A stretch of 64,000 nucleotides of DNA from CAZCQG01 sp964500775 (GTDB lineage Bacteria; Campylobacterota; Campylobacteria; Campylobacterales; CAZCQG01). The translations under genes and the position numbers were made by a program. Below are positions 43,889 to 53,366 of the stretch, piece after piece. Each line of letters begins with the position of its first letter. Positions within the stretch are counted from its first letter, which is position 1. The stretch is from contig CAZCQG010000004.1 of assembly GCA_964500775.1 (NCBI GenBank), positions 1-64,000 on the forward strand. Direction: 5' to 3'. Below the pieces are notes generated by a model. The model was given only the letters and a program-made list of their open reading frames with translations, searched no databases and was not told the origin of the DNA.

Positions 43889-44839
43889 TTATTGATCGGC
43901 GCGATGCTTTTCAAGCACCCTGCTGACTTCTTTGTAAAAGACGTTAGCGTCAAACTTAACTAAATATGCCTCACCGCCTGCTTCCACACTCTTTTCATTC
44001 GTAAACTGATCGCTTATCGAAGAGCTAAAAATGATCGGTATCTTGCTAAATCTCGGATCGTCTTTTACCGTAGCGGCGAAATGGAAACCGTCCATTTTCG
44101 GCATCTCCACGTCAGAGACGATTATTTTTAGTTCTTTATGCAGCCTCTCTTGGTATACCCCATAAAGCTCTTCGAGCTTCGCGATACCCGACTGACCGTC
44201 GATCGCTTCTACTACTTTGAACCCCATCTTTTCTAACGCACCCTTGACGATCTTTCTAGCGATAGCACTATCATCAAGAATCAAAGCCATTCCGTCAAAT
44301 TTCTTCACTCCCGCCTGCATATTGAGATCGGGCTGAAAAAATCCAAGCTCTTGAACGACACTCTCAAGATCAAGTATCAGCAATACTTGATTCCCTTCAA
44401 TCCTCGTAACACCGGTGATTTTTGATTTATCTATCCCATCACCCGTACTAAATGTCGCAGGCTCAATGTCCGCCCAGTTTATTCTTCTTATTCTTTTGGC
44501 TTGATGGACGATAAAACCTACCATTATGTTATTAAACTCGGCGATAATAACCCTCGGTTTTATCTTCGACTTCTTGGGCACTTCCACGCCCATCCATTGT
44601 GCCAAATTGATAACGGGTATCACCATCCCGCGCAAATCGAATATCCCTTCGACATACGAAGGGACACCGGGCAGTTCGGTCAACTTCGGAAGCCGTATTA
44701 TCTCGTTGACCTTGGCGACGTTCACACCGTAGATACCTTGGTATACCTTTCCGCCCTCTTGTTTAAATATCCTAAAATCAACCAATTCCATTTCATTGGA
44801 GGCGATGTCGGATAATTTAGCTTTTTTGCCTATTGACAC
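43889..44839 (-). CDS. cheV: Chemotaxis protein CheV (CheW-receiver)
   Basis: 316 residues: an N-terminal CheW domain (GIFDLRGMVIPVINLAQWMG) followed by a receiver domain (ALILDDSAIARK; the phosphorylatable Asp in IVSDVEMPKMDGF). CheV couples receptors to CheA and adapts through phosphorylation. The start is GTG at 44839, inside the 3' end of the phosphoesterase gene (10-base overlap), after AAGGAG. It heads the cheVAW genes. Confidence 0.95.
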   Translation of the reverse strand: MSIGKKAKLSDIASNEMELVDFRIFKQEGGKVYQGIYGVNVAKVNEIIRLPKLTELPGVPSYVEGIFDLRGMVIPVINLAQWMGVEVPKKSKIKPRVIIAEFNNIMVGFIVHQAKRIRRINWADIEPATFSTGDGIDKSKITGVTRIEGNQVLLILDLESVVQELGFFQPDLNMQAGVKKFDGMALILDDSAIARKIVKGALEKMGFKVVEAIDGQSGIAKLEELYGVYQERLHKELKIIVSDVEMPKMDGFHFAATVKDDPRFSKIPIIFSSSISDQFTNEKSVEAGGEAYLVKFDANVFYKEVSRVLEKHRADQ

Positions 44840-45579
44840 AAAAACTCCTTAATACCGCATTTTTCGAGACTAAACCTACTATCTTTCGATTTTACAACAA
44901 AATAACTTTCATTACACGCAACAGACCCTATATTAAAATAACGTCTTTTTTGCTCAATTTCTTCACCTAAAATCTCCTGATGGAAATGCCCTTCAAGGAC
45001 TATGTCTGCGCTCAAAAAATCCATTTTGTCCAATCGCTCGTCGAGTACTGTTTTGAAAGTGAGAAACTCTCTGCATAGCTTTTTTCCTCGAATCGATTCG
45101 GTAATTTTTTTACTGATAAACCCGTCACTAAGATCATCAAGCGTATTGAGTAAATACAAAAAAGCTCTATTGGAAATAGTGCGCATATACATTTCATGTC
45201 CGGCTTTTGCATATTTATCACCGTGGAGCAACAACACTCTTTCCGTGCCGAAAGTAAAAAGTGCGGGTTGTTTTTGTCTTGGAAAGATAGTGATGTTTTT
45301 GAGGATTTTTTCGATTCCTAGGTCGTGATTCCCCTCAAAGTAATAAATTTCGCATTTATTTGCTAATCGTTGCAAAATCTCAATGAGCTTTGTATTCGCA
45401 TCCATTTGGAATCTGCACGGAGTGAGTAAATCAAAAATATCTCCGAGTAGAAATAGTTGCTCGGGAGGGCGGTCGAGAAGTTTTTCGAAAAAAGGGAGTA
45501 TCTCCTCTCGATAAGGAGCATAGTGGACATCCGAGAGAAAAAGCGCCCCCTCTTTTATGATATTTACATCACGGGACAT
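44830..45579 (-). CDS. LpxH-like metallophosphoesterase
   Basis: 249 residues. Calcineurin-like motifs in order: FLSDVHYAP, LLGDIFDL, FEGNHDLG, LLHGDKY and LEGHFHQ, which bind two metals. The spacing and the internal helical insert fit UDP-2,3-diacylglucosamine hydrolase LpxH, which makes lipid X in lipid A synthesis. The specificity is a family inference. The ATG at 45579 overlaps the argC stop by 11 bases; the frame continues upstream only inside argC. It overlaps cheV downstream. Confidence 0.8.
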   Translation of the reverse strand: MSRDVNIIKEGALFLSDVHYAPYREEILPFFEKLLDRPPEQLFLLGDIFDLLTPCRFQMDANTKLIEILQRLANKCEIYYFEGNHDLGIEKILKNITIFPRQKQPALFTFGTERVLLLHGDKYAKAGHEMYMRTISNRAFLYLLNTLDDLSDGFISKKITESIRGKKLCREFLTFKTVLDERLDKMDFLSADIVLEGHFHQEILGEEIEQKRRYFNIGSVACNESYFVVKSKDSRFSLEKCGIKEFLCQ

Positions 45580-46591
45580 ACGGTATATACGGTATGGCAC
45601 ACGAAGCATCAAGCCCAAACATAAGATTCGCATTCAGCACCGCTTGCGAACTCGCGCCGCGGAGTAAATTGTCTATTGCGCTGTTTATATAGAGAATATC
45701 TCCGTCCTGTTTGGCAAATATATCGCAAAAGTTTGTCCCCGCGACACTTTTCACATCGACGGGCTTTTCTCTTACTCGGATAAACTGCTCTTCTTTATAA
45801 GCTTCTTGCAATATCTTGAGCGGCTCTAGTTCTCGATCTACCTTTATGTACGCCGAAATGAGCATACCTCGTGTGAGCGGTAGTAAGTGCGGCACGAAAA
45901 TCACTTTTTTGCTCTCATTGCCGAAATGTTCTATCTTCTCTTCAATTTCAGGCGTATGTCGATGCGAAAGGGGGTTGTACGAAAAGATATTTTCGTTGAT
46001 AGTGACGTAATGGGTGTTGTCCGTACATTTTTTTCCCGCACCGCTCACCCCGCTCTTGGCATCGATGATGACAGCCTCCCCTTTTACGGAGTATTTGATA
46101 AACGGTAATATCGCTAGCAACGATGCTGTAGGGTAACAACCCGGATTTGCCAATAATCTTGCTTGCGCGATTTTTTCTCGATTGTATTCGGGTAAACCGT
46201 ACACCGCTTCACCCAAATGTTCTTTATCGCTGTGTTCGCAATAAAACGCTTCATACCGCTCCAACTCCAAACGATAATCGGCGGAGAGGTCGACCACTTT
46301 GCATCCTAACCCCAAAAGCTCTTTGGCAAATGCTGCGGCACTTTTATGCGGCAATGCCAAAAAAACCAACTCCGCACATTTTGCAATCTCTTTCGCATCG
46401 GCTTTATGGACGTTATGCGTGGCTACTTTTTGCAATGAAGGATGCAAATCCTGTATATGCACGTCCCCCTCGCTATTGGCGACATACACGATATTAAAAT
46501 ACGGATGTATAAGCAATATTTTTAGAAGCTCTAAGCCCGTATAGCCGCTAACTCCGACAACCGCTACGTTTACAATTTTTTTATCCGCCAC
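45569..46591 (-). CDS. argC: N-acetyl-gamma-glutamyl-phosphate reductase
   Basis: 340 residues. Third step of arginine synthesis, NADPH-dependent. VGVSGYTGLELL binds the nucleotide, and the catalytic Cys is in LANPGCYPTASLL; the conserved His lies in HRHTPEIEE. The best start is GTG at 46591 (GGAG seven bases upstream), inside the 3' end of thiS; a TTG at 46597 is closer to the ribosome site. The C-terminus overlaps the LpxH-like gene. Confidence 0.95.
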   Translation of the reverse strand: MADKKIVNVAVVGVSGYTGLELLKILLIHPYFNIVYVANSEGDVHIQDLHPSLQKVATHNVHKADAKEIAKCAELVFLALPHKSAAAFAKELLGLGCKVVDLSADYRLELERYEAFYCEHSDKEHLGEAVYGLPEYNREKIAQARLLANPGCYPTASLLAILPFIKYSVKGEAVIIDAKSGVSGAGKKCTDNTHYVTINENIFSYNPLSHRHTPEIEEKIEHFGNESKKVIFVPHLLPLTRGMLISAYIKVDRELEPLKILQEAYKEEQFIRVREKPVDVKSVAGTNFCDIFAKQDGDILYINSAIDNLLRGASSQAVLNANLMFGLDASCAIPYIPYVP

Positions 46592-46781
46592 CGACAAACT
46601 CCAAAAATTCTAATTTATCATCCTCTACCGGAATCTTCTTGCCCCACTGCTCTTTTTTTACGATAACGGTATTGAGTGCTACTGCCATCACTTTATCAAG
46701 GATCTCAAGTTTAGCGAGAATCTCCTCTATGCTCAATCCTTCTTCAAAATCAAAATCTTCACCGTTAATTTTTAGTTTCAA
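46581..46781 (-). CDS. thiS: Sulfur carrier protein ThiS
   Basis: 66 residues with the beta-grasp pattern (MKLKINGEDFDFEEGLSIEE) and the required C-terminal Gly-Gly (FVGGG), which is adenylated and thiocarboxylated for thiazole synthesis. No other thiamine gene is adjacent; the gene sits between glmU (3-base gap) and argC (overlap). A MoaD-like carrier is possible but the length and N-terminus favour ThiS. Confidence 0.88.
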   Translation of the reverse strand: MKLKINGEDFDFEEGLSIEEILAKLEILDKVMAVALNTVIVKKEQWGKKIPVEDDKLEFLEFVGGG

Positions 46782-46784
46782 AAA

Positions 46785-48083
46785 TCATCCTTTTTCTCCG
46801 AAATGTTTGTAGTAATACCCCGCAATTTCACCCTGTTTTACCCTAGAAATAACCAAAGAACCCGTCTTTGTATCCTTTGTCACCGTAGTACCTGCGGCGA
46901 TAATAGTCTTATCTTCTATGATAATCGGAGCGATTAATTGCGTGTCGCTTCCCACGAATACGTCTTTGCCTATGACGGTCTTGTATTTTTTTACCCCATC
47001 GTAGTTGCAGGTAATAGTACCCGCTCCTATATTCGTACCGCTCCCTATTTCACAATCTCCTAGATAACTCAGATGTCCCGCTTTGACATCTTCGAGTTTG
47101 GCTTTTTTCAGCTCAACGAAATTTCCTATCTTAGAATCGACTATCTCGCATCCCGGGCGCACTCTAGCATAGGGACCTACTTCGCTGTTTATGATAGTGG
47201 ATTCTTCTATCACGCTACCGCTTTTTATATGACTCTCGGTTATTTTACTGCCGCTCTTTATCACTACGCCGCTCTCTACCTCACACTCGCCTATTAGCTC
47301 TACCCCTTCTTCGATGTAGATAGTTTCGGGTAGATGCATAATCACCCCTTGGAGCATAAATCTCTCTTTTATCCTTCTGCACATCATCGCTTCGGCATTT
47401 GAGAGATCAAGCTTTGAGTTTACCCCTTTAAACGAAGTCTCATCCACGAACAGCGGGACGATTTTTCCCTCTTCTTTGGCATACATCGCGACTATGTCGG
47501 TCAGATAATACTCTTTTTGCGCGTTATCGTTAGAGAGCTTCGGAAGATACCGATCCAAGATTTTTTTACTAAAAAGGTACACACCCGCATTGACGGTATT
47601 TATTTTTTTTATCGATTCATCGGCATCTTTTTCTTCGACTATCCGCTCGACAAACCCTTCTTTTATCACGACCCGACCGTATCCCGTACCGCTTTTTAGC
47701 TCCATCACCGACATCACTATGTCGCCTTCGCATTGTTGAAAACCCTCGATAGATTCTTTATCTACTAAAGGCATATCGCCGTTTAAAACAAGTATCTTGT
47801 CATACTTGGTCTCCACTCCGAACATCGCCCCTCCCGTACCGGGAAAACGCCCATGGTCTTGCTTGTAGATTCCTACCGTATCGCCGAAATACTTTCGGAT
47901 GACATCGCGTACTTCGTCATATTTGTGATACAAGACCACATTTACGTCTGCACTCACTTTTTGCGCCTCTTTGATGACATAATAAATCATCTCTTTGCCG
48001 CATATTTTATGAAGCACTTTTGGAGTTTGGGATTTCATTCTTGTCCCTGCTCCCGCCGCAAGAATCACTACCGATATTGGCAT
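46785..48083 (-). CDS. glmU: Bifunctional GlmU: GlcN-1-P acetyltransferase and UDP-GlcNAc pyrophosphorylase
   Basis: 432 residues. The N-terminal uridyltransferase has ILAAGAGTRMKSQTPKVLH and LNGDMPL; the C-terminal acetyltransferase is a left-handed beta helix with hexapeptide repeats (SGTNIGAGTITCNYDG, the acetyl-CoA site). It makes UDP-GlcNAc for peptidoglycan and lipid A. The ATG at 48083 has AAGG upstream and gives the family start; the frame is open farther without support. Divergent from motA. Confidence 0.96.
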   Translation of the reverse strand: MPISVVILAAGAGTRMKSQTPKVLHKICGKEMIYYVIKEAQKVSADVNVVLYHKYDEVRDVIRKYFGDTVGIYKQDHGRFPGTGGAMFGVETKYDKILVLNGDMPLVDKESIEGFQQCEGDIVMSVMELKSGTGYGRVVIKEGFVERIVEEKDADESIKKINTVNAGVYLFSKKILDRYLPKLSNDNAQKEYYLTDIVAMYAKEEGKIVPLFVDETSFKGVNSKLDLSNAEAMMCRRIKERFMLQGVIMHLPETIYIEEGVELIGECEVESGVVIKSGSKITESHIKSGSVIEESTIINSEVGPYARVRPGCEIVDSKIGNFVELKKAKLEDVKAGHLSYLGDCEIGSGTNIGAGTITCNYDGVKKYKTVIGKDVFVGSDTQLIAPIIIEDKTIIAAGTTVTKDTKTGSLVISRVKQGEIAGYYYKHFGEKG

Positions 48084-48177
48084 AAGGCACCTTTTTAGTT
48101 TAAAAAAAAATTTATGTGATTTTAACACAAAAAGGGATAAAGTTAGCAGTCATTAAAACTCCAAAACAGGGGACGGG

Positions 48178-48942
48178 ATGGATTTAGGTAGTGTTATCGG
48201 TATGGTAGTGTCGCTAGGGGTTATCTTTCTAGCTATGGCTCTTGGTGTCGGTATCGGACCTTATATTGACGTACAGTCGGTCCTAATCGTCGTCATCGGT
48301 TCTATCGCAGCTTTGATGATAGCCTTCAAGATGGAGCAGATGAAAAATTTCGGAAAGATTTTCGGAGTAGCTTTCAAACCACAGATATTCGATATACCGG
48401 GGCTTATAAAAAAACTCGTAGATTATGCCACGCAAGCAAGACGAGACGGGATACTTTCGCTAGAACAAGCGGCAAACCAAGAAGAAAACGACTTTTTGCG
48501 CAAAGGACTCTCGATGGCGGTGGATGGCTCAGAGCCTGACACTATTAGAGATTTGTTAGAGCTTGATATGGATCAAACTCTTTCTCGCCACAAAGGAAAT
48601 GCAGCAATTTTTGATACTTGGGCGGCACTCGGTGGAGCGTTTGGGATGCTAGGGACACTTGTCGGTCTTGTTGCGATGCTCCTTAACATGGCGGATCCTT
48701 CGGCTATCGGTCCGGCGATGGCGGTTGCGTTGCTTACGACGTTGTACGGCTCGCTCATCGGGAACGTTTTTGGTTCACCTATCTCTAGCATTTTACAGAT
48801 ACGTGCAGGAGACGAGGCACTTGTGAAGATGCTTATTCTCGAAGGAATCATGTCTATCCAAGCGGGCGATAACCCAAGAACCCTAGAAGCCAAACTCCTC
48901 TCATTCTTGCCGCCTAGCCAAAGAGTGAGCCAATTTGAATAG
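48178..48942 (+). CDS. motA: Flagellar motor stator protein MotA
   Basis: 254 residues with four transmembrane helices (about 5-25, 32-50, 145-168 and 180-200). With MotB it forms the proton- or sodium-driven stator. The cytoplasmic loop has the charged region that contacts FliG (RRDGILSLEQAA), and the helix-3 segment AALGGAFGMLGTLVGLV includes the conserved Gly and Pro-type pattern. ATG follows GGGGACGG. Ten bases upstream of motB. Confidence 0.96.
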   Translation: MDLGSVIGMVVSLGVIFLAMALGVGIGPYIDVQSVLIVVIGSIAALMIAFKMEQMKNFGKIFGVAFKPQIFDIPGLIKKLVDYATQARRDGILSLEQAANQEENDFLRKGLSMAVDGSEPDTIRDLLELDMDQTLSRHKGNAAIFDTWAALGGAFGMLGTLVGLVAMLLNMADPSAIGPAMAVALLTTLYGSLIGNVFGSPISSILQIRAGDEALVKMLILEGIMSIQAGDNPRTLEAKLLSFLPPSQRVSQFE

Positions 48943-48951
48943 GTAGTCGTT

Positions 48952-49734
48952 TTGGGAAAAAAGTGTCCACCGTGCGATTGTAAACCGGGTCTTCCCCTTT
49001 GGCTTGGTACATTTGGAGACCTCATGAGTCTTCTTTTGTGTTTCTTCGTCCTCCTCCTCTCTATGGCGACGTTTGATGCCAAAAAACTTAACGAAGTTGA
49101 AGCCTCCCTCAAAGGGGCGCTTAGCATCTTAAACGGCGGCAGCAAGACCGAGGTCGATTTCGAGCGGGTACAGCAAGCCGCCGAGATGGTCGATGAACGT
49201 GAAACCTCCGAGAGTATCAAGATGATAGAATCGCTCATCATCGAATACAACGAAATGACAAAACTCTCCAAAGGTCCTTCAAATGTATTGCAAGACGGGG
49301 ATGAGGGCTTTTTAATCCGCTTGCCCGCAGCAGTACTTTTTGAGCAAGGAGAGAGTACCATCAAAAACGAAGATGCCCTTTTGTTTATCAAAAGGATGGC
49401 GAGCGTCATCAAAGAGTTGCCTGAAAATCTTCATATTTCAGTACGAGGACATACGAGCGACTTGCCCCCCGGAGAGCAAAGTATCTACAAAGATAACTGG
49501 CAACTCTCTGCACACAGAGCTTTAGCGGTTGCAAAAGAGCTTATCAACAATAACATCTCACCAAAGAAAATATCTGCTTGCGGCAATGCCGAATACAAAC
49601 CCATAGCCCCGAACAACACCCAAGAAGATAGAGCTAAAAACGAAAGGGTAGATGTCTACTTCTACTCCAAAGATAACGCGCTCAACAAAGGACAAACAAG
49701 CATTCTCGACGCAGAGCAAAAAAGCGGGTTATGA
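48952..49734 (+). CDS. motB: Flagellar motor stator protein MotB
   Basis: 260 residues. One transmembrane helix with the ion-binding Asp D23 in TFGDLMSLLLCFFVLLLSM, then a periplasmic OmpA-like peptidoglycan-binding domain (about 125-240; VRGHTSD, NWQLSAHRA). The start is TTG at 48952. An unusual short Cys motif (KKCPPCDCKP) lies just before the membrane helix. Stop overlaps fliP. Confidence 0.95.
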   Translation: MGKKCPPCDCKPGLPLWLGTFGDLMSLLLCFFVLLLSMATFDAKKLNEVEASLKGALSILNGGSKTEVDFERVQQAAEMVDERETSESIKMIESLIIEYNEMTKLSKGPSNVLQDGDEGFLIRLPAAVLFEQGESTIKNEDALLFIKRMASVIKELPENLHISVRGHTSDLPPGEQSIYKDNWQLSAHRALAVAKELINNNISPKKISACGNAEYKPIAPNNTQEDRAKNERVDVYFYSKDNALNKGQTSILDAEQKSGL

Positions 49735-50462
49735 GACTATTTCTTTTAGCACTTTGTATATTTTTCCCGCTCTACGGCGCAGAACCGACAATCCCGACGG
49801 TCAACCTCTCTTTGAGTGCACCAAATGAGCCGGGCGATCTCGTCACTACGCTCAATATCGTCGTAGTCCTTACCCTTTTAGTCCTTGCCCCTTCTATCGT
49901 CCTTGTGATGACGAGCTTTACGCGGATTCTTATCGTTTTGGCGTTTTTGCGCTCGGCTCTAGGCACCCAACAGTCTCCGCCCACGCAGCTCCTCGTCTCT
50001 TTGGCATTAGTACTTACGATTTTCATCATGGAGCCTATCGCAAAAGAGGCGTATGAGACGGGAATAAAACCCTACACTGCAAAAGAGATACCCTATGATG
50101 AAGCATTTATTCGAAGTGTAAAACCGTTTAAAGAGTTTATGATTCGCAACACTAGAGAAAAAGACCTCGCCCTTTTTTTTAGGATACGCAATCTAGAAAA
50201 TCCCAAAAATATCGAAGACGTGCCGCTAACGGTTGTGATTCCTGCATTTATGATTAGCGAATTAAAGACCGCATTTGAGATAGGATTCTTGATTTATCTA
50301 CCGTTTTTGGTCATCGATATGGTGGTAAGCTCGATTCTTATGGCGATGGGGATGATGATGCTTCCGCCGGTTATGATCTCACTCCCTTTTAAGATTCTTA
50401 TCTTTGTGCTGGTAGACGGTTTCAACCTTCTCATCGGCAATATGGTGGAGAGCTTCAAATAA
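49731..50462 (+). CDS. fliP: Flagellar export apparatus protein FliP
   Basis: 243 residues. A cleavable N-terminal signal peptide (ending near LYGAE) precedes four transmembrane helices of the FliP core, part of the flagellar type III export gate. SFTRILIVLAFLRSALGTQQSPP and MISELKTAFEIGFLIYLPFL are the two family signatures. Overlaps motB by 4 bases and trmA by 1 base. Not in a cluster with fliQ or fliR here. Confidence 0.96.
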   Translation: MRLFLLALCIFFPLYGAEPTIPTVNLSLSAPNEPGDLVTTLNIVVVLTLLVLAPSIVLVMTSFTRILIVLAFLRSALGTQQSPPTQLLVSLALVLTIFIMEPIAKEAYETGIKPYTAKEIPYDEAFIRSVKPFKEFMIRNTREKDLALFFRIRNLENPKNIEDVPLTVVIPAFMISELKTAFEIGFLIYLPFLVIDMVVSSILMAMGMMMLPPVMISLPFKILIFVLVDGFNLLIGNMVESFK

Positions 50463-51559
50463 TGACCTGCACCCATTTCGGCACTTGCGGCAGCTGTACG
50501 CTGTATGCGCTAGATTACGAATCCCAAATTGCAAAAAAACTTACCGAGACTAGAGAGTTGTTTGATTCCTTTTACTGCGGAGAATACGAATTTTTCAAAT
50601 CACAAGAGGAAGCCTACCGATGCCGTGCGGAGTTCAAAGTCTATAAAGACGATAGCGGCATTTCGCTTTGCAAAAGCAGTTTCGAGAAAAAAAATCTCCC
50701 GATAAATGAGTGTAAGATTCCGCTAGAATCGATACAAGAAAGCGCCAAAGCGATTTTGGAAAAAATAGAAAAAAACGAGATTCTAAGGTACAAGCTCTAC
50801 GGCATCGAGTTTCTAAGCTCAAAAAGCGGCGAACTTTTAATAACCCTCATCTACCACAAAAAACTCGATACAGAGTGGGAAAGCGAAGCCAAAAGTTTAG
50901 GCGAAAATATCATCGGCAGGAGCAAAGGACAAAAGATAATCTTGGGCAAAGATTACATCGAAGAATCCTTTGAAGTCCTCGGAGAGCGGTTTTACTACAC
51001 CCTTAAAGACGGTAGTTTTATCCAACCAAATCCAAGAATCAACGAAAAAATGTTGGAATGGGTATGCGACCGCGCGGCAAATCAAAGCGGCGATCTCTTG
51101 GAGCTATATTGCGGACACGGCAATTTTACGATTCCCCTCGCGCGCCGGTTTAAGAAGGTTTTAGCTACCGAAATATCTACCGCTTCCATCAGAAGTGCCA
51201 AAGAAAACTGTATAAAAAATAGTGCACATAATATCTTTTTCGCAAGGCTTAGCGGCAGCGAAACTATCAGTGCTCTGCAACACGAAAGAGAATTTAAGCG
51301 CCTCAAAGAAATCAACCTTCAAGAGTATGATTTTAGCGCACTCTTTGTCGACCCTCCGAGGGCAGGGCTAGAGGAAGAGGTATGCGGGTACATTAAAAGG
51401 TTTCCCACTATAATATATATTTCATGTTCGCAAGAGTCACTCCGACGAGACTTGCAAACGCTAATCAAAACGCACGAAATAACACATTTCGCCCTTTTTG
51501 ACCAATTCCCCCACACCGAACATATAGAATCGGGTGTGATTCTAAAGAAGAGAGTATGA
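50462..51559 (+). CDS. trmA: tRNA (uracil-5-)-methyltransferase
   Basis: 365 residues. Methylates U54 in the T loop of tRNAs. SAM-binding motif LLELYCGHGNFTIPLA, motif VDPPRAGLEEE and the catalytic Cys in YISCSQESLRRDL are all present. N-terminal HFGTCGSCTL suggests a Cys-rich start without the full RumA-type TRAM and Fe-S motif. Stop overlaps dnaX (ATGA). Confidence 0.92.
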   Translation: MTCTHFGTCGSCTLYALDYESQIAKKLTETRELFDSFYCGEYEFFKSQEEAYRCRAEFKVYKDDSGISLCKSSFEKKNLPINECKIPLESIQESAKAILEKIEKNEILRYKLYGIEFLSSKSGELLITLIYHKKLDTEWESEAKSLGENIIGRSKGQKIILGKDYIEESFEVLGERFYYTLKDGSFIQPNPRINEKMLEWVCDRAANQSGDLLELYCGHGNFTIPLARRFKKVLATEISTASIRSAKENCIKNSAHNIFFARLSGSETISALQHEREFKRLKEINLQEYDFSALFVDPPRAGLEEEVCGYIKRFPTIIYISCSQESLRRDLQTLIKTHEITHFALFDQFPHTEHIESGVILKKRV

Positions 51560-53214
51560 GCGACAGCCAAAATTATGAAGCATTAGCAAGAAAATACCGA
51601 CCGAAAAACTTTGACACATTAGTCGGTCAAGATGCAGTCTCAAGATCGCTATGCTTTGCATTGGACAAAAACAGACTAAGCCACGCCTATCTCTTTAGCG
51701 GGATACGGGGGAGCGGTAAAACATCAAGTGCGCGGATATTTTCAAAAGCACTCAACTGCGACAAAGGTCCCACAAGTGCACCGTGCGAAGTGTGTGAAAA
51801 CTGCAGAATGGCAAATGAAAGTCGTCATATCGATATCATTGAGATGGATGCGGCAAGCTCTAGAAAAATAGATGATGTGCGCGACCTCATCGAGCAGACC
51901 AAATACAAGCCAAGCATCGGCAGGTATAAGATATTTATCGTCGATGAAGTCCATATGCTTACAAAAGAGGCGTTCAACGCTCTATTAAAAACACTCGAAG
52001 AGCCGCCTAGTCACGTCAAATTTATCCTCGCTACCACCGATCCTTTAAAGCTCCCTGCAACGATTCTAAGCCGTACGCAACATTTTCGCTTTAAAAAAAT
52101 CAATAAAAATGACGTACTCCACCATTTAGAATTTATCCTCAATAAGGAGAATGCCCACAGAAGCGAAGAAGAGGGGAAAATTTCTTACACCTCCGAAGCG
52201 CTAGAGATTCTTGCTCGTAGCGGCGGCGGATCATTAAGAGACACGCTCACTTTACTCGATCAAGCGATCATCTACGCAAACGGAAAAATCGACGTCGCAA
52301 GTGTCGCCGATATGCTAGGTATCGTCGATCCCGATTTTATTAAAAGCATCATAGATAAAATCCTTGCCAAAGAGAGCGAAGCGATAAAGAAAATACTTAT
52401 CGAGCTCTCCAACTACGAAGCCGAGGTCATTTTAGACGAAATGATCATCTATCTTCGAAACACCATTGAAGGAGGAGGAAGAATCTCTTTGCTCCTTTTG
52501 GATAGATTCTTTAGAATCCTTAGCGAATCCAAACAACTTCTCTCTATAAACTGCGACGAAGAATTTGTCTTGAGTCTCACCCTCTTTAAAATGATAGAGG
52601 CGACAAAAATAAAAGATATTGAAGGGATGATAGAGGAGCTAGAAGGGAAAGTTGCATCAAGCGACTTCGGAAAAAATCTCAAAAACGAAAACATTAAACC
52701 CGCCATAAGTATAGAAAAAGACGATAATATCGAAGTTACAAAAAAAGAAATCGTAAAAGAAAATAAACATTTATTCGAAGAACTCGTAGAAAAAATATAC
52801 GATAGAAGCTATGAGCTCGGCGAGTGTTTCGCTAAAAACGTGACGTTTATCGGATTTGAAAATGAGATTCTCACTTGGAGTAGCAAAGCGCAAGGGGCTT
52901 GCAAAGAACAACTCAAAAACGAATTTAAACATATTATGGTCATCATACGGGACGTTTTTGGAATGAACACCCAAATATCGGTCATACGTGATGAAACTCC
53001 GAATCTAGAATCTGAAACTTTAGAATCCGAAGACGAAAAAAAAAATATCGTAGGGCTTGAAAACGAGTACGGTAGCTGCGTCGCACAAGAAGTTTTAGGC
53101 GAAGAGACCAAAGATAAAGAGTTAGAGATAAAAGAGCTGCTTGAACACTCTGCCGTGCGGAGTGCCAAGGAGCTCTTTAACCCAAAGAAGATTATAGTCC
53201 AGCAAAAAGTATAA
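51556..53214 (+). CDS. dnaX: DNA polymerase III subunits gamma and tau
   Basis: 552 residues. Clamp loader ATPase: Walker A GIRGSGKTSSARIFSKAL, zinc motif CEVCENCRM (third and fourth Cys with the Cys of ALNCDKG), Walker B IVDEVHML, sensor 1 ATTDPLKLP and SRTQHFRF. The C-terminal third is variable and acidic. I see no slippery A-run of the E. coli type, so only one product may be made. It ends the motA-dnaX run. Confidence 0.95.
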   Translation: MSDSQNYEALARKYRPKNFDTLVGQDAVSRSLCFALDKNRLSHAYLFSGIRGSGKTSSARIFSKALNCDKGPTSAPCEVCENCRMANESRHIDIIEMDAASSRKIDDVRDLIEQTKYKPSIGRYKIFIVDEVHMLTKEAFNALLKTLEEPPSHVKFILATTDPLKLPATILSRTQHFRFKKINKNDVLHHLEFILNKENAHRSEEEGKISYTSEALEILARSGGGSLRDTLTLLDQAIIYANGKIDVASVADMLGIVDPDFIKSIIDKILAKESEAIKKILIELSNYEAEVILDEMIIYLRNTIEGGGRISLLLLDRFFRILSESKQLLSINCDEEFVLSLTLFKMIEATKIKDIEGMIEELEGKVASSDFGKNLKNENIKPAISIEKDDNIEVTKKEIVKENKHLFEELVEKIYDRSYELGECFAKNVTFIGFENEILTWSSKAQGACKEQLKNEFKHIMVIIRDVFGMNTQISVIRDETPNLESETLESEDEKKNIVGLENEYGSCVAQEVLGEETKDKELEIKELLEHSAVRSAKELFNPKKIIVQQKV

Positions 53215-53222
53215 TCAAACAT

Positions 53223-53251
53223 AAGAGGATTTGACCCATTCAAATCCTCTT
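53223..53251 (+). terminator. Hairpin after dnaX
   Basis: An 11-bp perfect inverted repeat (AAGAGGATTTG / CAAATCCTCTT) with a 7-base loop starts 9 bases past the dnaX stop. No U tract follows, so it may act as an mRNA 3' stabiliser or weak terminator. It lies in the 152-base gap before trpD. Confidence 0.55.
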
Positions 53252-53366
53252 AGTGCGTTGAATTAATCTCTTTTCGCGGAAATCGCAAAGCAAACTTTAT
53301 TCCATTTAAATTATTATTTGTTATACTCCTTACAACGACAATCTAAAATAACTATTCGGAGCCTAT

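Noticed and set aside
48573..49412. A 279-residue frame opposite motA and motB
   Set aside because: It covers the ends of two certain genes on the other strand, has no ribosome site and no protein-like motifs.
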